DNA of 8,270 nucleotides from Candidatus Zixiibacteriota bacterium (GCA_030619345.1 JAUXBO010000090.1:1-8270), one strand, 5' to 3'; positions 1 through 7,527 are shown, numbered from the stretch's first letter. Notes: a model not told the origin generated them from the sequence alone. Numbers and translations are program-made.

Positions 1-123
1 GGACCGATCCGCCTCTGAAAATATGGCCACCGATTTGATATTCATATCGCGGCAGGCGCGCATTACCCGGACGGCAATCTCGCCCCGGTTGGCTATCAGT
101 ATTTTTGTGATCATCTGAGACAT
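1..123 (-). CDS. Biotin carboxylase subunit of an acyl-CoA carboxylase, N-terminus only (runs off the left edge)
   Basis: Read on the minus strand, 41 codons give [20 protein letters not shown] followed by [21 protein letters not shown]. This is the characteristic N-terminal Rossmann-like start of biotin carboxylases (AccC/PccA/MccA), with the ANRGEIAVR signature at residues 10-18. The enzyme would carboxylate biotin using ATP and bicarbonate for the carboxyltransferase encoded immediately upstream. The first ATG (121-123) is preferred because GAGG (132-135) lies 8 nt upstream; an internal ATG at 112-114 is the alternative. It begins 17 bp after the stop of the carboxyltransferase gene, so the two are surely cotranscribed. 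The rest of the gene is outside the window, so it cannot be seen whether it is a short AccC (about 450 aa) or a long PccA-like subunit with a C-terminal biotin carrier domain. Confidence 0.88.
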   Translation of the reverse strand, partial: MSQMITKILIANRGEIAVRVMRACRDMNIKSVAIFSEADRS

Positions 124-140
124 TGATGCGACCTCGTTGC

Positions 141-1691
141 CTACAGCGGAATGTTGCCGTGCTTTTTGGGCGGGTTGGAATCTTTTTTGGTTTCAAGCAT
201 CTCGAAAGCCCGAATCAATCTCGGTCGAGTTGACTTTGGTTCGATGACATCATCGACATAACCACGCGCCGCCGCAATAAACGGATTTGCAAATTTGTCA
301 CGGTAATCGTCAGTCATCTTTTGTACTTTGGCCTCGGCATCAGTTGAATCGGCAATCTCTTTACGGAATATAATCTCTACCGCACCCTTGGGACCCATGA
401 CGGCAATTTCGGCGGTCGGCCAGGCATAATTCATGTCACCACGCACATGCTTGGAGTTCATGACATCGTAAGCGCCACCGTACGCCTTGCGTGTAATGAC
501 CGTAACTTTCGGCACGGTCGCCTCACAGTACGCATAAAGAAGCATCGCGCCATGTTTAATTATGCCATTGTGTTCCTGGTCCGTACCGGGGAGAAAACCG
601 GGCACATCCTCAAAAGTCAGGATGGGAATATTAAAAGCATCACAGAACCGAATAAACCGCGCACCCTTCGCCGAAGAATTTATATCAAGCACCCCGGCCA
701 TTACAGCCGGTTGGTTAGCAATAATCCCGATAGAACGTCCACCAAGCCTAGCAAAGCCAACCACAATGTTCTGGGCAAACTCTTCATGCACCTCAAAGAA
801 CGATCCCTGATCAGCGACATTGCTGATTACGTCCTTGATATCATATGGCTGGTTTGGATTCTCAGGGACAATTGTGTTGAGTATTTCTTCTTCGCGATTG
901 GGCGGATCGTTGGACTCAATAAAAGGTGGGTCTTCGAGATTATTCTGCGGAAGGTATTCCATCAATCGTTTCAAGCGGGCAATAGCATCGGCTTCGTTCT
1001 CGCACGGGAAATGACAGACACCGGACTTGGAGGCATGGACCATCGCGCCACCCAGGTTTTCAGAAGATACTTCCTCATGCGTTACCGTCTTCACCACATT
1101 GGGACCGGTCACGAACATGTACGAAGTCCCTTTGGTCATGAAGACAAAGTCGGTAATAGCCGGACTATAGACAGCTCCCCCGGCGCATGGTCCGAGTATG
1201 ACCGATATCTGCGGTACGACTCCGGAGGCCAAGGTATTGCGAAGGAATATATCGGCATAGCCGCCGAGCGACACAACGCCTTCCTGAATTCGAGCGCCAC
1301 CGGAATCATTGAGGCCAATCACAGGTGCACCAACTTTCATGGCCATGTCCATAATTTTGCAAATTTTCTCAGCGTGAGCTTCGGAGAGCGAACCGCCAAA
1401 CACGGTGAAGTCCTGTGAGAACAGAAATACTTTTCGTCCATTGATCGTGGCACATCCGGTCACGACACCGTCGCCCAGAAATTTCTGTTCAGCTAACCCA
1501 AAGTCAGTGGAGCGATGGGTCACGAACATGTCAAACTCTTCGAATGAGTTTGGATCAACAAGCAGTTCTATCCGCTCGCGCGCGGTGAGCTTGCCTTTCT
1601 TATGCTGGGTATCAATACGTTTCTGCCCACCTCCGAGCTTCGCCTCGGTGCGCATCTGCTCTAGTCTGTTTAGTCTATCTTCAAGTGACAT
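141..1691 (-). CDS. pccB: Propionyl-CoA carboxylase beta (carboxyltransferase) subunit
   Basis: The 516-aa product is full length for the acyl-CoA carboxylase beta family and collinear with it. It transfers CO2 from carboxybiotin to an acyl-CoA, most likely propionyl-CoA, giving methylmalonyl-CoA in the cytoplasm. The N-terminal crotonase-like half contains the oxyanion-hole glycine motif GGARIQEG (131-138) and [12 protein letters not shown] (167-178). The C-terminal half contains [13 protein letters not shown] (364-376) and [10 protein letters not shown] (402-411). Asp409 in GGAYDVM corresponds, by my recollection of the family, to the Asp422 position of Streptomyces PccB associated with propionyl-CoA preference. 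The start at 1691 gives the usual [13 protein letters not shown] opening; the Shine-Dalgarno is weak (GGGAC about 10 nt upstream), so coupling to the upstream gene 17 bp away is likely. A methylcrotonyl- or geranyl-CoA carboxylase is less likely because those beta subunits differ in the acyl pocket. The substrate is an inference. Confidence 0.9.
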   Translation of the reverse strand: MSLEDRLNRLEQMRTEAKLGGGQKRIDTQHKKGKLTARERIELLVDPNSFEEFDMFVTHRSTDFGLAEQKFLGDGVVTGCATINGRKVFLFSQDFTVFGGSLSEAHAEKICKIMDMAMKVGAPVIGLNDSGGARIQEGVVSLGGYADIFLRNTLASGVVPQISVILGPCAGGAVYSPAITDFVFMTKGTSYMFVTGPNVVKTVTHEEVSSENLGGAMVHASKSGVCHFPCENEADAIARLKRLMEYLPQNNLEDPPFIESNDPPNREEEILNTIVPENPNQPYDIKDVISNVADQGSFFEVHEEFAQNIVVGFARLGGRSIGIIANQPAVMAGVLDINSSAKGARFIRFCDAFNIPILTFEDVPGFLPGTDQEHNGIIKHGAMLLYAYCEATVPKVTVITRKAYGGAYDVMNSKHVRGDMNYAWPTAEIAVMGPKGAVEIIFRKEIADSTDAEAKVQKMTDDYRDKFANPFIAAARGYVDDVIEPKSTRPRLIRAFEMLETKKDSNPPKKHGNIPL

Positions 1692-1708
1692 TTACTCGTG
1701 TCCCGGCC

Positions 1709-2548
1709 TTAGCCTGTGAACGTCTCCACTATCAGTTTTTTGTCTGGCTGAGTCACCCGTGCAAATGGCGCGGTTGTGTCGTGATCAAAAGCCAGCACAA
1801 CTTTTTTCTCAATTATCTCGGGCAGCTTGGCCCGTTTGATCTCCAGGCTCTGAAGCGGGTAAAGATCGGTAGCGGGTACAAACGGCACTCTGACATGCGC
1901 CGAGGTCGGAAAAATATCGGCGTAGTACCAAACATGCTCACCCTCTGATTCCATCTCCAGACCAAAATGCCCCTCGGTGTGTCCACCTGTAAAGACAGCC
2001 TTGATACCGGGGAAAAGTTCCGTGTTGGCGTCGATCAATTCCAGCTGTCCGGCATTTTTAAGCGCATGATAACGAGCCGGAATGTATACCGCCGAAGTCC
2101 GTTCATTTGGTTTAGTGGCCACTTCGAACTCTTCCTTGCTGGCAATGTATTTCGCATTGGGGAAGCGCGGCACAAACTCTCCGTCGGCATCAAGCATTAC
2201 GCCACCTCCGGCATGGTCGGTGTGAAGGTGGGTGAGAACAACGTAATCAATATCTTTGAAGGCCAGACCGGATTCCTTAAGACCTTCACTAAGCAATGTA
2301 TTGCCGTTGCAATTGTAGATCTTTTTCTCGCGGCCAGACAGTGAGTCGCCAAGACCAATATCGAAAATCATATTCTTGCCGTGCGCCTTGAGCACAAAAA
2401 GGTTATTAACCATCGGGATATTGTTGTACTCATCCGGTTTGATGAGTTTCTCCCACATCACTCGTGGGATAACACCAAACATGCTACCTCCGTCGAGCGA
2501 GAATTTCTGCTCGACGAAGGTAGCTATTTCAAATTGACCGAATTTCAT
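1709..2548 (-). CDS. Metallo-beta-lactamase-fold hydrolase, function unknown
   Basis: The 279-aa protein has the complete MBL-fold metal ligand set. It carries HLHTDH at residues 107-112 (His107, His109, Asp111, His112), His190 in GGHTEGH, Asp211 in YYADIFP, and His256 in AFDHD. This predicts a binuclear zinc or iron hydrolase. The spacing and the overall look resemble the lactonase/glyoxalase-II-like branch rather than true beta-lactamases. There is no signal peptide, so it should be cytoplasmic. It starts 6 bp after the dehydrogenase stop and has no clear Shine-Dalgarno of its own, so translation is probably coupled. It sits between acyl-CoA dehydrogenase and carboxyltransferase genes. A thioester or lactone hydrolase that clears a dead-end acyl-CoA or shunt product is therefore a reasonable guess, but nothing in the sequence proves the substrate. 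Confidence 0.85.
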   Translation of the reverse strand: MKFGQFEIATFVEQKFSLDGGSMFGVIPRVMWEKLIKPDEYNNIPMVNNLFVLKAHGKNMIFDIGLGDSLSGREKKIYNCNGNTLLSEGLKESGLAFKDIDYVVLTHLHTDHAGGGVMLDADGEFVPRFPNAKYIASKEEFEVATKPNERTSAVYIPARYHALKNAGQLELIDANTELFPGIKAVFTGGHTEGHFGLEMESEGEHVWYYADIFPTSAHVRVPFVPATDLYPLQSLEIKRAKLPEIIEKKVVLAFDHDTTAPFARVTQPDKKLIVETFTG

Positions 2549-2554
2549 TGCTGA

Positions 2555-3700
2555 TTAACGACCGATTATATTACCGGCTATCACCAGGCGCTGAACCTCG
2601 GAGGTGCCCTCATAAATCTCAAGCACCCGCTGGTCACGATACAGTTTGCCGATTACCGAATATTCTTCGATATAGCCATATCCACCCCAGATCTGCATGG
2701 CGCGATCGACACAGAAATTAGCTGTCTCAGTTGAATACAATTTAGCCATCGCAGCCTCAACTGAAAAACGCTCACCCCTATCAGACATCTGTGCCGCTTT
2801 GTAGCACAGGGCGCGAGCGGCCTCAACGCGGGTAGCCATATCGGCAATCATCCACTGAATCGCCTGCAATTTAGAAATCGGAGCGCCAAACGCAACGCGT
2901 TCCTTTGCCCGGGCAACCGATTCATCCAGAGCGCGCTGGGCCAAACCCAGACCCTGAGCGGCCACACCGATACGTGCGGAATCAAGAGTACCCATGGCAT
3001 ATCTAAAACCCTTGCCAAATTCACCAAGAAGATTCTCTTTCGGTACCTTAACATCTTTTATCATGATGCCGCCGGTAGTTGCGGCGCGCATACCAAGTTT
3101 GTTTTTTAGTGTGCGGGCCTGCCAACCCTCCTGAGTTGTATCGTCTACAATCAGGGCCGATAACTTCGGTTTACCTTCTATTTTGCAAAATAGAACAGCC
3201 AAATCAGTCACGTCACCATGCATGATAAAAATCTTCTCACCATTGACAAGATAATGATCCCCTTTGTCCACCGCCACGGTCGTGCAATTGGACGCATCCG
3301 ATCCGGCGTTAGGTTCCGTCAGGACAAAAGACGGGATTTTTCGGCCGGTAGCACAGTCTGCAACATATTTCTTCTTCTGTTCATCGTTACCAAAATTAAT
3401 TATCGGATGCGTAGCCAGTTCACCGACAGAGCACAAAAGTCCGATAGCGGCATCATGATAACAGAGTTCTTCGACCAGCGTGACATACTCCAGAAAACTC
3501 TTTCCCTGACCTTCATATTCTTTCGGCATACCATAGCCGATAAATCCGGCCTTACCAATTTCGCGATATAGATCCTTTGGGAATTTGCGCGGCTCCGGCA
3601 TTTCATCGAGCTCTTTTGAGACCGGATACATGTGCTTTTCCGCAAACGTCTTTACCATTTCGCGGACTGTCTCCTGGCATGGATCAACATTCTTGTTCAT
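2555..3700 (-). CDS. Acyl-CoA dehydrogenase, short/branched-chain type
   Basis: The product is 381 aa from the chosen start, the normal length for soluble FAD-dependent acyl-CoA dehydrogenases, which form a 2,3-double bond and pass electrons to ETF. Visible landmarks (numbered from Met at 3700) are the flavin/substrate motif LTEPNAGSDAS (127-137), helix-bundle segment RVAFGAPISKLQAIQ (268-282), QIWGGYGY (336-343), and the C-terminal RDQRVLEIYEGTSEVQR (355-371). Glu364 in YEGTSE is at the catalytic base position of short- and medium-chain enzymes. This argues against an isovaleryl-CoA dehydrogenase, whose base lies elsewhere. In an operon with an isobutyryl-CoA-type mutase, butyryl-CoA or isobutyryl-CoA is the likely substrate, by inference. 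Two adjacent ATGs exist at 3703 and 3700; the second is better spaced from GGGAGG. About 130 bp separate it from the mutase small subunit. Confidence 0.9.
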   Translation of the reverse strand: MNKNVDPCQETVREMVKTFAEKHMYPVSKELDEMPEPRKFPKDLYREIGKAGFIGYGMPKEYEGQGKSFLEYVTLVEELCYHDAAIGLLCSVGELATHPIINFGNDEQKKKYVADCATGRKIPSFVLTEPNAGSDASNCTTVAVDKGDHYLVNGEKIFIMHGDVTDLAVLFCKIEGKPKLSALIVDDTTQEGWQARTLKNKLGMRAATTGGIMIKDVKVPKENLLGEFGKGFRYAMGTLDSARIGVAAQGLGLAQRALDESVARAKERVAFGAPISKLQAIQWMIADMATRVEAARALCYKAAQMSDRGERFSVEAAMAKLYSTETANFCVDRAMQIWGGYGYIEEYSVIGKLYRDQRVLEIYEGTSEVQRLVIAGNIIGR

Positions 3701-3704
3701 CATT

Positions 3705-3710
3705 CCTCCC
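3705..3710 (-). promoter_or_regulatory. Shine-Dalgarno of the acyl-CoA dehydrogenase
   Basis: GGGAGG on the minus strand is the strongest ribosome-binding site in the operon. It is 1 nt from the ATG at 3703 but 4 nt from the ATG at 3700, so the second methionine is the more plausible start. Confidence 0.6.
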
Positions 3711-3818
3711 GCACTCGAATCGTGCGATTTTCTATTGTATTGATATCTGTTCTTAGCATCTTTGTCTTCATTCCGATTGCTATCCCTGGTCCGACCTATA
3801 ATCCATAGTTAGATTAAT

Positions 3819-3831
3819 CCCGCCTCGCGGG
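3819..3831 (-). other. Small GC-rich hairpin directly after the mutase small-subunit stop
   Basis: CCCGC (3819-3823) and GCGGG (3827-3831) form a perfect 5-bp stem with a 3-nt loop, starting at the base after the TAG stop. On the minus strand it is followed by ATTAATCTAACT and not by a T-run, so it does not qualify as a standard intrinsic terminator. It could be an mRNA 3'-end-stabilising or attenuating structure between the mutase pair and the dehydrogenase. The rest of the gap (3704-3818) shows only a weak 5-bp inverted repeat (3710-3714 with 3722-3726) next to the dehydrogenase ribosome-binding site. Confidence 0.3.
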
Positions 3832-4251
3832 CTATATTATCTGTTCGTCGTCACTTTTGTTTTTGACGGCCGAGCGGAGGTAAGAAACGATCTCCTCCGT
3901 GGAAGCGCCCGGTGTGAATAATTTACTCACCCCTTCTTTTTCCAGTTCCGCGATATCTTCGTCGGGGATAATTCCGCCGCCAAACAGAATGATATTCTCC
4001 GCCCCTTTGGCTTTCATCTCTTTGAGCACCGCCGGAAACAATGTCATGTGGGCGCCGGACAGAATCGACAGCCCGATAGCATCGACATCTTCCTGCACGG
4101 CGGCATCGACAATCATCTGCGGAGTCTGCCTTAGTCCGGTGTAGATAACTTCCATCCCGGCGTCGCGGAAAGCGGCGGCGATTACTTTGACCCCGCGGTC
4201 ATGTCCGTCGAGTCCCGGTTTTGCGAGTAAAACTCTAATTTTTTCAGCCAT
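3832..4251 (-). CDS. B12-binding small subunit of acyl-CoA mutase (IcmB/MCM C-terminal domain type)
   Basis: This 139-aa stand-alone cobalamin-binding domain has the base-off/His-on motif DGHDRG (Asp15, His17, Gly20), in which His17 replaces dimethylbenzimidazole as the cobalt ligand. It also has the matching LSILSG (Ser62-Leu64 as the SxL element) and [10 protein letters not shown] (91-100). These are the standard landmarks of mutase B12 domains, here as a separate polypeptide that pairs with the large subunit encoded 56 bp upstream. The size is close to that of Streptomyces IcmB (about 136 aa) and of the small subunits of split archaeal methylmalonyl-CoA mutases, so size alone does not decide the substrate. 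A weak GGGAA (4258-4262) lies about 6 nt before the ATG. Which mutase it serves follows from the large subunit. Confidence 0.93.
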   Translation of the reverse strand: MAEKIRVLLAKPGLDGHDRGVKVIAAAFRDAGMEVIYTGLRQTPQMIVDAAVQEDVDAIGLSILSGAHMTLFPAVLKEMKAKGAENIILFGGGIIPDEDIAELEKEGVSKLFTPGASTEEIVSYLRSAVKNKSDDEQII

Positions 4252-4307
4252 TTAAATTCCCGTATTTCCCAATCACACACTAGTTCAAATATATCAGGTC
4301 TCGCCTG

Positions 4308-6005
4308 TCATGACACCTGCATGGCCGCCTGGGTTTCGACATACTCACCCCAGACATCGCGCAAGACATCGCACATCTCACCAACACTTGCGTACGCTTT
4401 ACAACAATCGTAAATCGCCTCAAAGGTGTTACCGTCGGCTGCTGCCACCTGGCGAAGATTCTCAAGCGTCGCCTGAACGGCGTTATTGTCGCGCTCGGTC
4501 TTGATCTTTTTGACAAAGGCGCACTGGTCCTGTTCCACCCGACGGTCTATTTTCAGCACCGGTATATCAATCTTTTCATCTTCCAGCGTAAAATCATTGA
4601 CACCGACAATCACGCGATCCTTCTTTTCCAATTCCTTTTGATGCTCATAAGCCGAACGCGCCAGCTCACGCTGGAAAAAGCCCTCTTCGATACAATTGAG
4701 CACCCCACCGCGTCGTTCGATTTCAGCAAAGTATGCCTCGGCTTCCGCTTCGAGCTTATCGGTCAACGCTTCCACAAACCATGACCCACCCAACGGATCC
4801 GGGGTGTTGGCCACGCCGGATTCGTAGGCGATCACCTGCTGGGTGCGAAGCGCGATCAGCACCGCCTTCTCACTCGGCAGAGCCAGCGTTTCATCCATCG
4901 AATTGGTATGCAATGATTGCGTCCCACCCAAAACACCCGACAACGCCTGCAGCGCCACGCGTACAATATTGTTCTCGGGCTGTTGTGCCGTCAGCGAACA
5001 ACCTGCCGTCTGAGTGTGAAATCTTAGCTTCCAACTGCGCTCATCTTTGGCTTTGTATTTGTCCCGCATATGCCTCGCGTAAATACGCCGGGCCGCGCGG
5101 TATTTGGCAATCTCTTCGAAGAAATCCGAATGAGCATTGAAGAAGTACGACAGGCGCGGCGCAAACTCATCAACATTCTGCCCCGCCTCAATAGCCGATT
5201 CGATATAGCAGAACCCATCGGCCAGCGTAAAGGCCAATTCCTGTGCCGCTGTCGCGCCAGCCTCGCGGATATGGTAACCGGAAACTGAAATCGTGTTCCA
5301 CTGTGGTACTTTGCGTGTGCAGAAATCCATCATGTCGGTTATCAGGCGGATCGAAGGCTTGGGTGGGAAAATAAATTCTTTCTGGGCGATATACTCTTTG
5401 AGAATATCGTTCTGCAGTGTACCACGTACTTTCTCAAACGGTACGCCCTGTTTTTCAGCTACGGCGAGATACATGGCCAGGAGAATCGAAGCTGGCGAAT
5501 TGATTGTCATCGAGGTTGACACTTTGTCCAGTTCAATTCCTTCAAAAATTATCTCCATATCGGCCAGAGTATCGACCGCCACGCCGCACTTGCCAACTTC
5601 GCCGAGCGAGCGTTCGTGATCTGAATCATACCCCATCAAAGTCGGAAGATCAAAAGCCGTGGACAAACCGCCGCCGCCCTGTTTGAGAATAAAGTGAAAC
5701 CGCTCGTTGGTCTGTTTGGGTGTTCCCATTCCGGCAAACTGGCGCATTGTCCAGAGCCGCCCGCGATACATATTGTGATGCACTCCGCGCGTATATGGGA
5801 AAACACCGGGGTGATTTATTTGCTTTTCAAAATAGTCATCTTGATCGACCCCGTCGACCGAGTCTGGCGTATATAGCTCGTCAATATCTTCGCCCGAAAC
5901 TGTGAAAAAGCGGGGCATTGATTTCTTGCCACGGAGCGGTGCGACCTGTTCATCCCATTGATCCAACCCGGACTTGAGGATTTCGAGGAACTTCTTGCTG
6001 TACAT
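4308..6005 (-). CDS. icmA: B12-dependent acyl-CoA mutase large subunit, isobutyryl-CoA mutase-like
   Basis: The 565-aa catalytic TIM-barrel subunit lacks the B12 domain, which is encoded separately downstream. Family landmarks (numbered from the ATG at 6005) include RGRLWTMRQFAG (81-92), GGGLSTAFDL (111-120), GTLQNDILKEYIAQK (195-209), SGYHIREAG (242-250), FHTQTAGCSLTAQQPENN (329-346) and GGTQSLHTNSMDE (360-372). The catalytic His245 matches His244/His265 of the Propionibacterium and human methylmalonyl-CoA mutases. The carboxylate-binding Tyr89/Arg207 (human Tyr110/Arg228) are Phe90 and Gln208 here, with a constant offset at all three sites, so no gap is hidden. Phe/Gln is the isobutyryl-CoA mutase pattern (IcmA Phe80/Gln198). 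Ala117 argues against 2-hydroxyisobutyryl-CoA mutase, which has Asp there. I infer interconversion of isobutyryl-CoA and n-butyryl-CoA. Automatic annotation will probably say methylmalonyl-CoA mutase. A TTG at 6008 is an alternative start. Confidence 0.82.
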   Translation of the reverse strand: MYSKKFLEILKSGLDQWDEQVAPLRGKKSMPRFFTVSGEDIDELYTPDSVDGVDQDDYFEKQINHPGVFPYTRGVHHNMYRGRLWTMRQFAGMGTPKQTNERFHFILKQGGGGLSTAFDLPTLMGYDSDHERSLGEVGKCGVAVDTLADMEIIFEGIELDKVSTSMTINSPASILLAMYLAVAEKQGVPFEKVRGTLQNDILKEYIAQKEFIFPPKPSIRLITDMMDFCTRKVPQWNTISVSGYHIREAGATAAQELAFTLADGFCYIESAIEAGQNVDEFAPRLSYFFNAHSDFFEEIAKYRAARRIYARHMRDKYKAKDERSWKLRFHTQTAGCSLTAQQPENNIVRVALQALSGVLGGTQSLHTNSMDETLALPSEKAVLIALRTQQVIAYESGVANTPDPLGGSWFVEALTDKLEAEAEAYFAEIERRGGVLNCIEEGFFQRELARSAYEHQKELEKKDRVIVGVNDFTLEDEKIDIPVLKIDRRVEQDQCAFVKKIKTERDNNAVQATLENLRQVAAADGNTFEAIYDCCKAYASVGEMCDVLRDVWGEYVETQAAMQVS

Positions 6006-6013
6006 CAATATAT

Positions 6014-6017
6014 CTCC
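6014..6017 (-). promoter_or_regulatory. Shine-Dalgarno of the mutase large subunit
   Basis: GGAG on the minus strand lies 8 nt before the ATG (6003-6005) and 5 nt before an in-frame TTG (6006-6008). The spacing permits both, and the ATG is preferred on codon grounds. The two choices differ by one residue. Confidence 0.5.
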
Positions 6018-6270
6018 ATTCTATACAAGTGCCTAAGATATGTAAACTGCCCCGGAAAATCAAGGATGGCATAGCCACTGATTTCCCGCCAACGGCCCTC
6101 AGTCCCCACGCCGAAGAAAGTGTCAGACAACCACTTAATCATTAATCCACGACTCTTTCAAAATAGCTTTTTTCGGGCAGAGCATTTTTGCCTAAAGCCC
6201 CGGAGAATTGTAATGGACTCACTCAACTCAAAATCATATCTTCAAAAAGACAACTCTGTACATATTTCCA
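6018..6270. other. Divergent intergenic region between the mutase operon and the lipoprotein gene
   Basis: The 277 bp between the divergent starts (6009-6285) must hold the promoters of both transcription units. It is AT-richer than the genes, with a T-run near 6168-6173 and A-rich stretches near 6230-6250. I see no convincing operator palindrome, no riboswitch and no cobalamin box. A possible minus-strand -35/-10 pair (TTTACA, 17 bp, TAGAAT) lies so close to the mutase ribosome-binding site that it would leave almost no leader, so it is not called. No ORF of note is present. Confidence 0.5.
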
Positions 6271-6285
6271 AAGGAGCGAAACAAA

Positions 6286-7467
6286 ATGCCTAAGAAATTC
6301 CCATTAATGGCGATGATTGGTCTGATCTGCCTTATGATCATTGCAACGGCCTGCAATAAGCAGGAAGACGGACAAAAGGGAGAACTGGCTAGTTACCTGT
6401 CCGCGAATTACCAGTCGCCCGAAGAATACCTCATCTCATGTTTTGAAGACCACGACATTGTGTTTATTGGAGAGTACCATCGGATCAAACATGACGCTGA
6501 ACTGATTCAAAACCTAATCCCCTTATTACACCAGGCCGGTGTCTACAATCTGGGGATGGAATTCGCTAATTACGCAGATCAGCCCATGATCGACCGCTTG
6601 ATCACCGCCAACGAGTACGATGAAGCGCTGGCGAGAGAGATCCAGTTCCGCCAGTGGCCGTTTTGGGGATTCCAGGAGTATGTTGACATTTATAGAGTTG
6701 CCTGGGAACTCAACCGATCACTACCCGATGACAGCACTAAGTTCCGGGTAGTCGGCCTGAATGCGGTAGCGGACTGGAGCCACGTCTGGACTGTGGAAGA
6801 TCGCAAGAATCCGGAAATTATGAAAAAGGTCTGGCCCGACGGGAATTCTGACGAACATATGGCGAAAGTAATTAGCACGGAGTTCATCGCCAACGACCAA
6901 AAGGCGGTGATTTACTGCGGTATTTATCATGGCTTCACGCGCTTTCATCAGCCGGTTTACGACGTTGAAGCGGACAGCCTGATCCGACTGGACGACCGAA
7001 GAATGGGTAATCGCATATATAGTGAAATGGGCGACAGATGCATGACGGTCTCTCTACATACTTCCTGGCCCTCATTGAGTGGACATTCAGAGAGCGTCAG
7101 ACCCGCAGATGGAGCGATAGACAAAGTCTGCTCCGGGCTTGATCCCGGTCGGAGGCGTTGCGGTTTTGACGTTATTGGCTCACCGTTTGCCTCACTTAGT
7201 GGAGAAACAAGTTACTGGCGACATGGCTACCCGGAGTTCACGCTGGCTGAATACTGCGACGGCTACATCTACCAGATGCCGCTCGCTGACTACGAAGGCT
7301 GCACCGTGATTGAGGGCTTTATCAACGAATCAAACCGTCTGGCCGCAATTTCCCAGAGTGCCAACCCGAAAACCAAAGATTCCTCCAACACGGTCGAGAG
7401 CATGATGGAGGGCATGAGAGCCGATACGGATTTCAAACGGCGGTTCAGCCAATTTGGAGTGAAATAA
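6286..7467 (+). CDS. Putative lipoprotein with ChaN/TIKI-TraB-like GxxH motifs
   Basis: The 393-aa protein opens with a lipoprotein signal: KK at 3-4, a hydrophobic core at 5-20, and ATAC with the lipidated Cys23. It should be anchored in a membrane facing the periplasm or exterior. Residues 55-65 (DHDIVFIGEYH) and 208-215 (VIYCGIYH) each carry a GxxH motif (GEYH 62-65, GIYH 212-215), and GMEF supplies Glu92. A pair of GxxH motifs with a conserved Glu is typical of the ChaN/TIKI/TraB/EreA-type superfamily, which includes haem-binding and metal-dependent hydrolase members. The downstream part (about 250-345) has Cys252, Cys282, Cys292, Cys324 and Cys339, possibly disulfide-bonded; I do not recognise it as a domain. 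The start is supported by AAGGAG (6271-6276) 9 nt upstream. The gene stands alone, divergent from the mutase operon and convergent with the next gene. Substrate unknown. Confidence 0.75.
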   Translation: MPKKFPLMAMIGLICLMIIATACNKQEDGQKGELASYLSANYQSPEEYLISCFEDHDIVFIGEYHRIKHDAELIQNLIPLLHQAGVYNLGMEFANYADQPMIDRLITANEYDEALAREIQFRQWPFWGFQEYVDIYRVAWELNRSLPDDSTKFRVVGLNAVADWSHVWTVEDRKNPEIMKKVWPDGNSDEHMAKVISTEFIANDQKAVIYCGIYHGFTRFHQPVYDVEADSLIRLDDRRMGNRIYSEMGDRCMTVSLHTSWPSLSGHSESVRPADGAIDKVCSGLDPGRRRCGFDVIGSPFASLSGETSYWRHGYPEFTLAEYCDGYIYQMPLADYEGCTVIEGFINESNRLAAISQSANPKTKDSSNTVESMMEGMRADTDFKRRFSQFGVK

Positions 7468-7504
7468 GACTACTCCCTGATTTTGTGGGCGGCAGTTCTA
7501 GTAG

Positions 7505-7527
7505 GGCAGGAGGCCTGTCCTCCTGCC
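7505..7527. repeat. Inverted repeat 1 (GGCAG...CTGCC family)
   Basis: GGCAGGAGG (7505-7513) and CCTCCTGCC (7519-7527) are exact reverse complements with a 5-nt loop, CCTGT. It shares GGCAG/CTGCC ends with the hairpins at 7621 and 7667 but has a different, still self-complementary interior. Confidence 0.85.

Noticed and set aside
447..1418. 323-codon plus-strand open frame opposite the carboxyltransferase gene
   Set aside because: It lies wholly inside a well-supported gene on the other strand, its protein has no recognisable motif and a low-complexity, shadow-like composition, and it has no operon context.
3710..3726. CGCAC...GTGCG inverted repeat upstream of the dehydrogenase
   Set aside because: A 5-bp stem with a 7-nt loop is too weak to call an operator or a regulatory hairpin.
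4307..4316. Perfect palindrome TGTCATGACA at the mutase large-subunit stop
   Set aside because: It overlaps coding sequence and the TGA stop, is only 10 bp, and appears once, so chance is the simplest explanation.
4733..5288. Several plus-strand frames opposite the mutase gene
   Set aside because: They overlap the strongly conserved mutase core; their Pro/Arg/Ser-rich translations are typical antisense shadows.
3832..6008. Mutase subunits as one gene split by a frameshift
   Set aside because: The large subunit ends at the usual boundary for stand-alone subunits and the small subunit has its own start with a complete B12 domain; split mutases are a normal architecture.
6018..6052. TTTACA, 17 bp, TAGAAT as a sigma-70 promoter for the mutase operon (minus strand)
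   Set aside because: Transcription would start within or beside the GGAG ribosome-binding site, leaving almost no leader, and AT-rich DNA gives such matches by chance.
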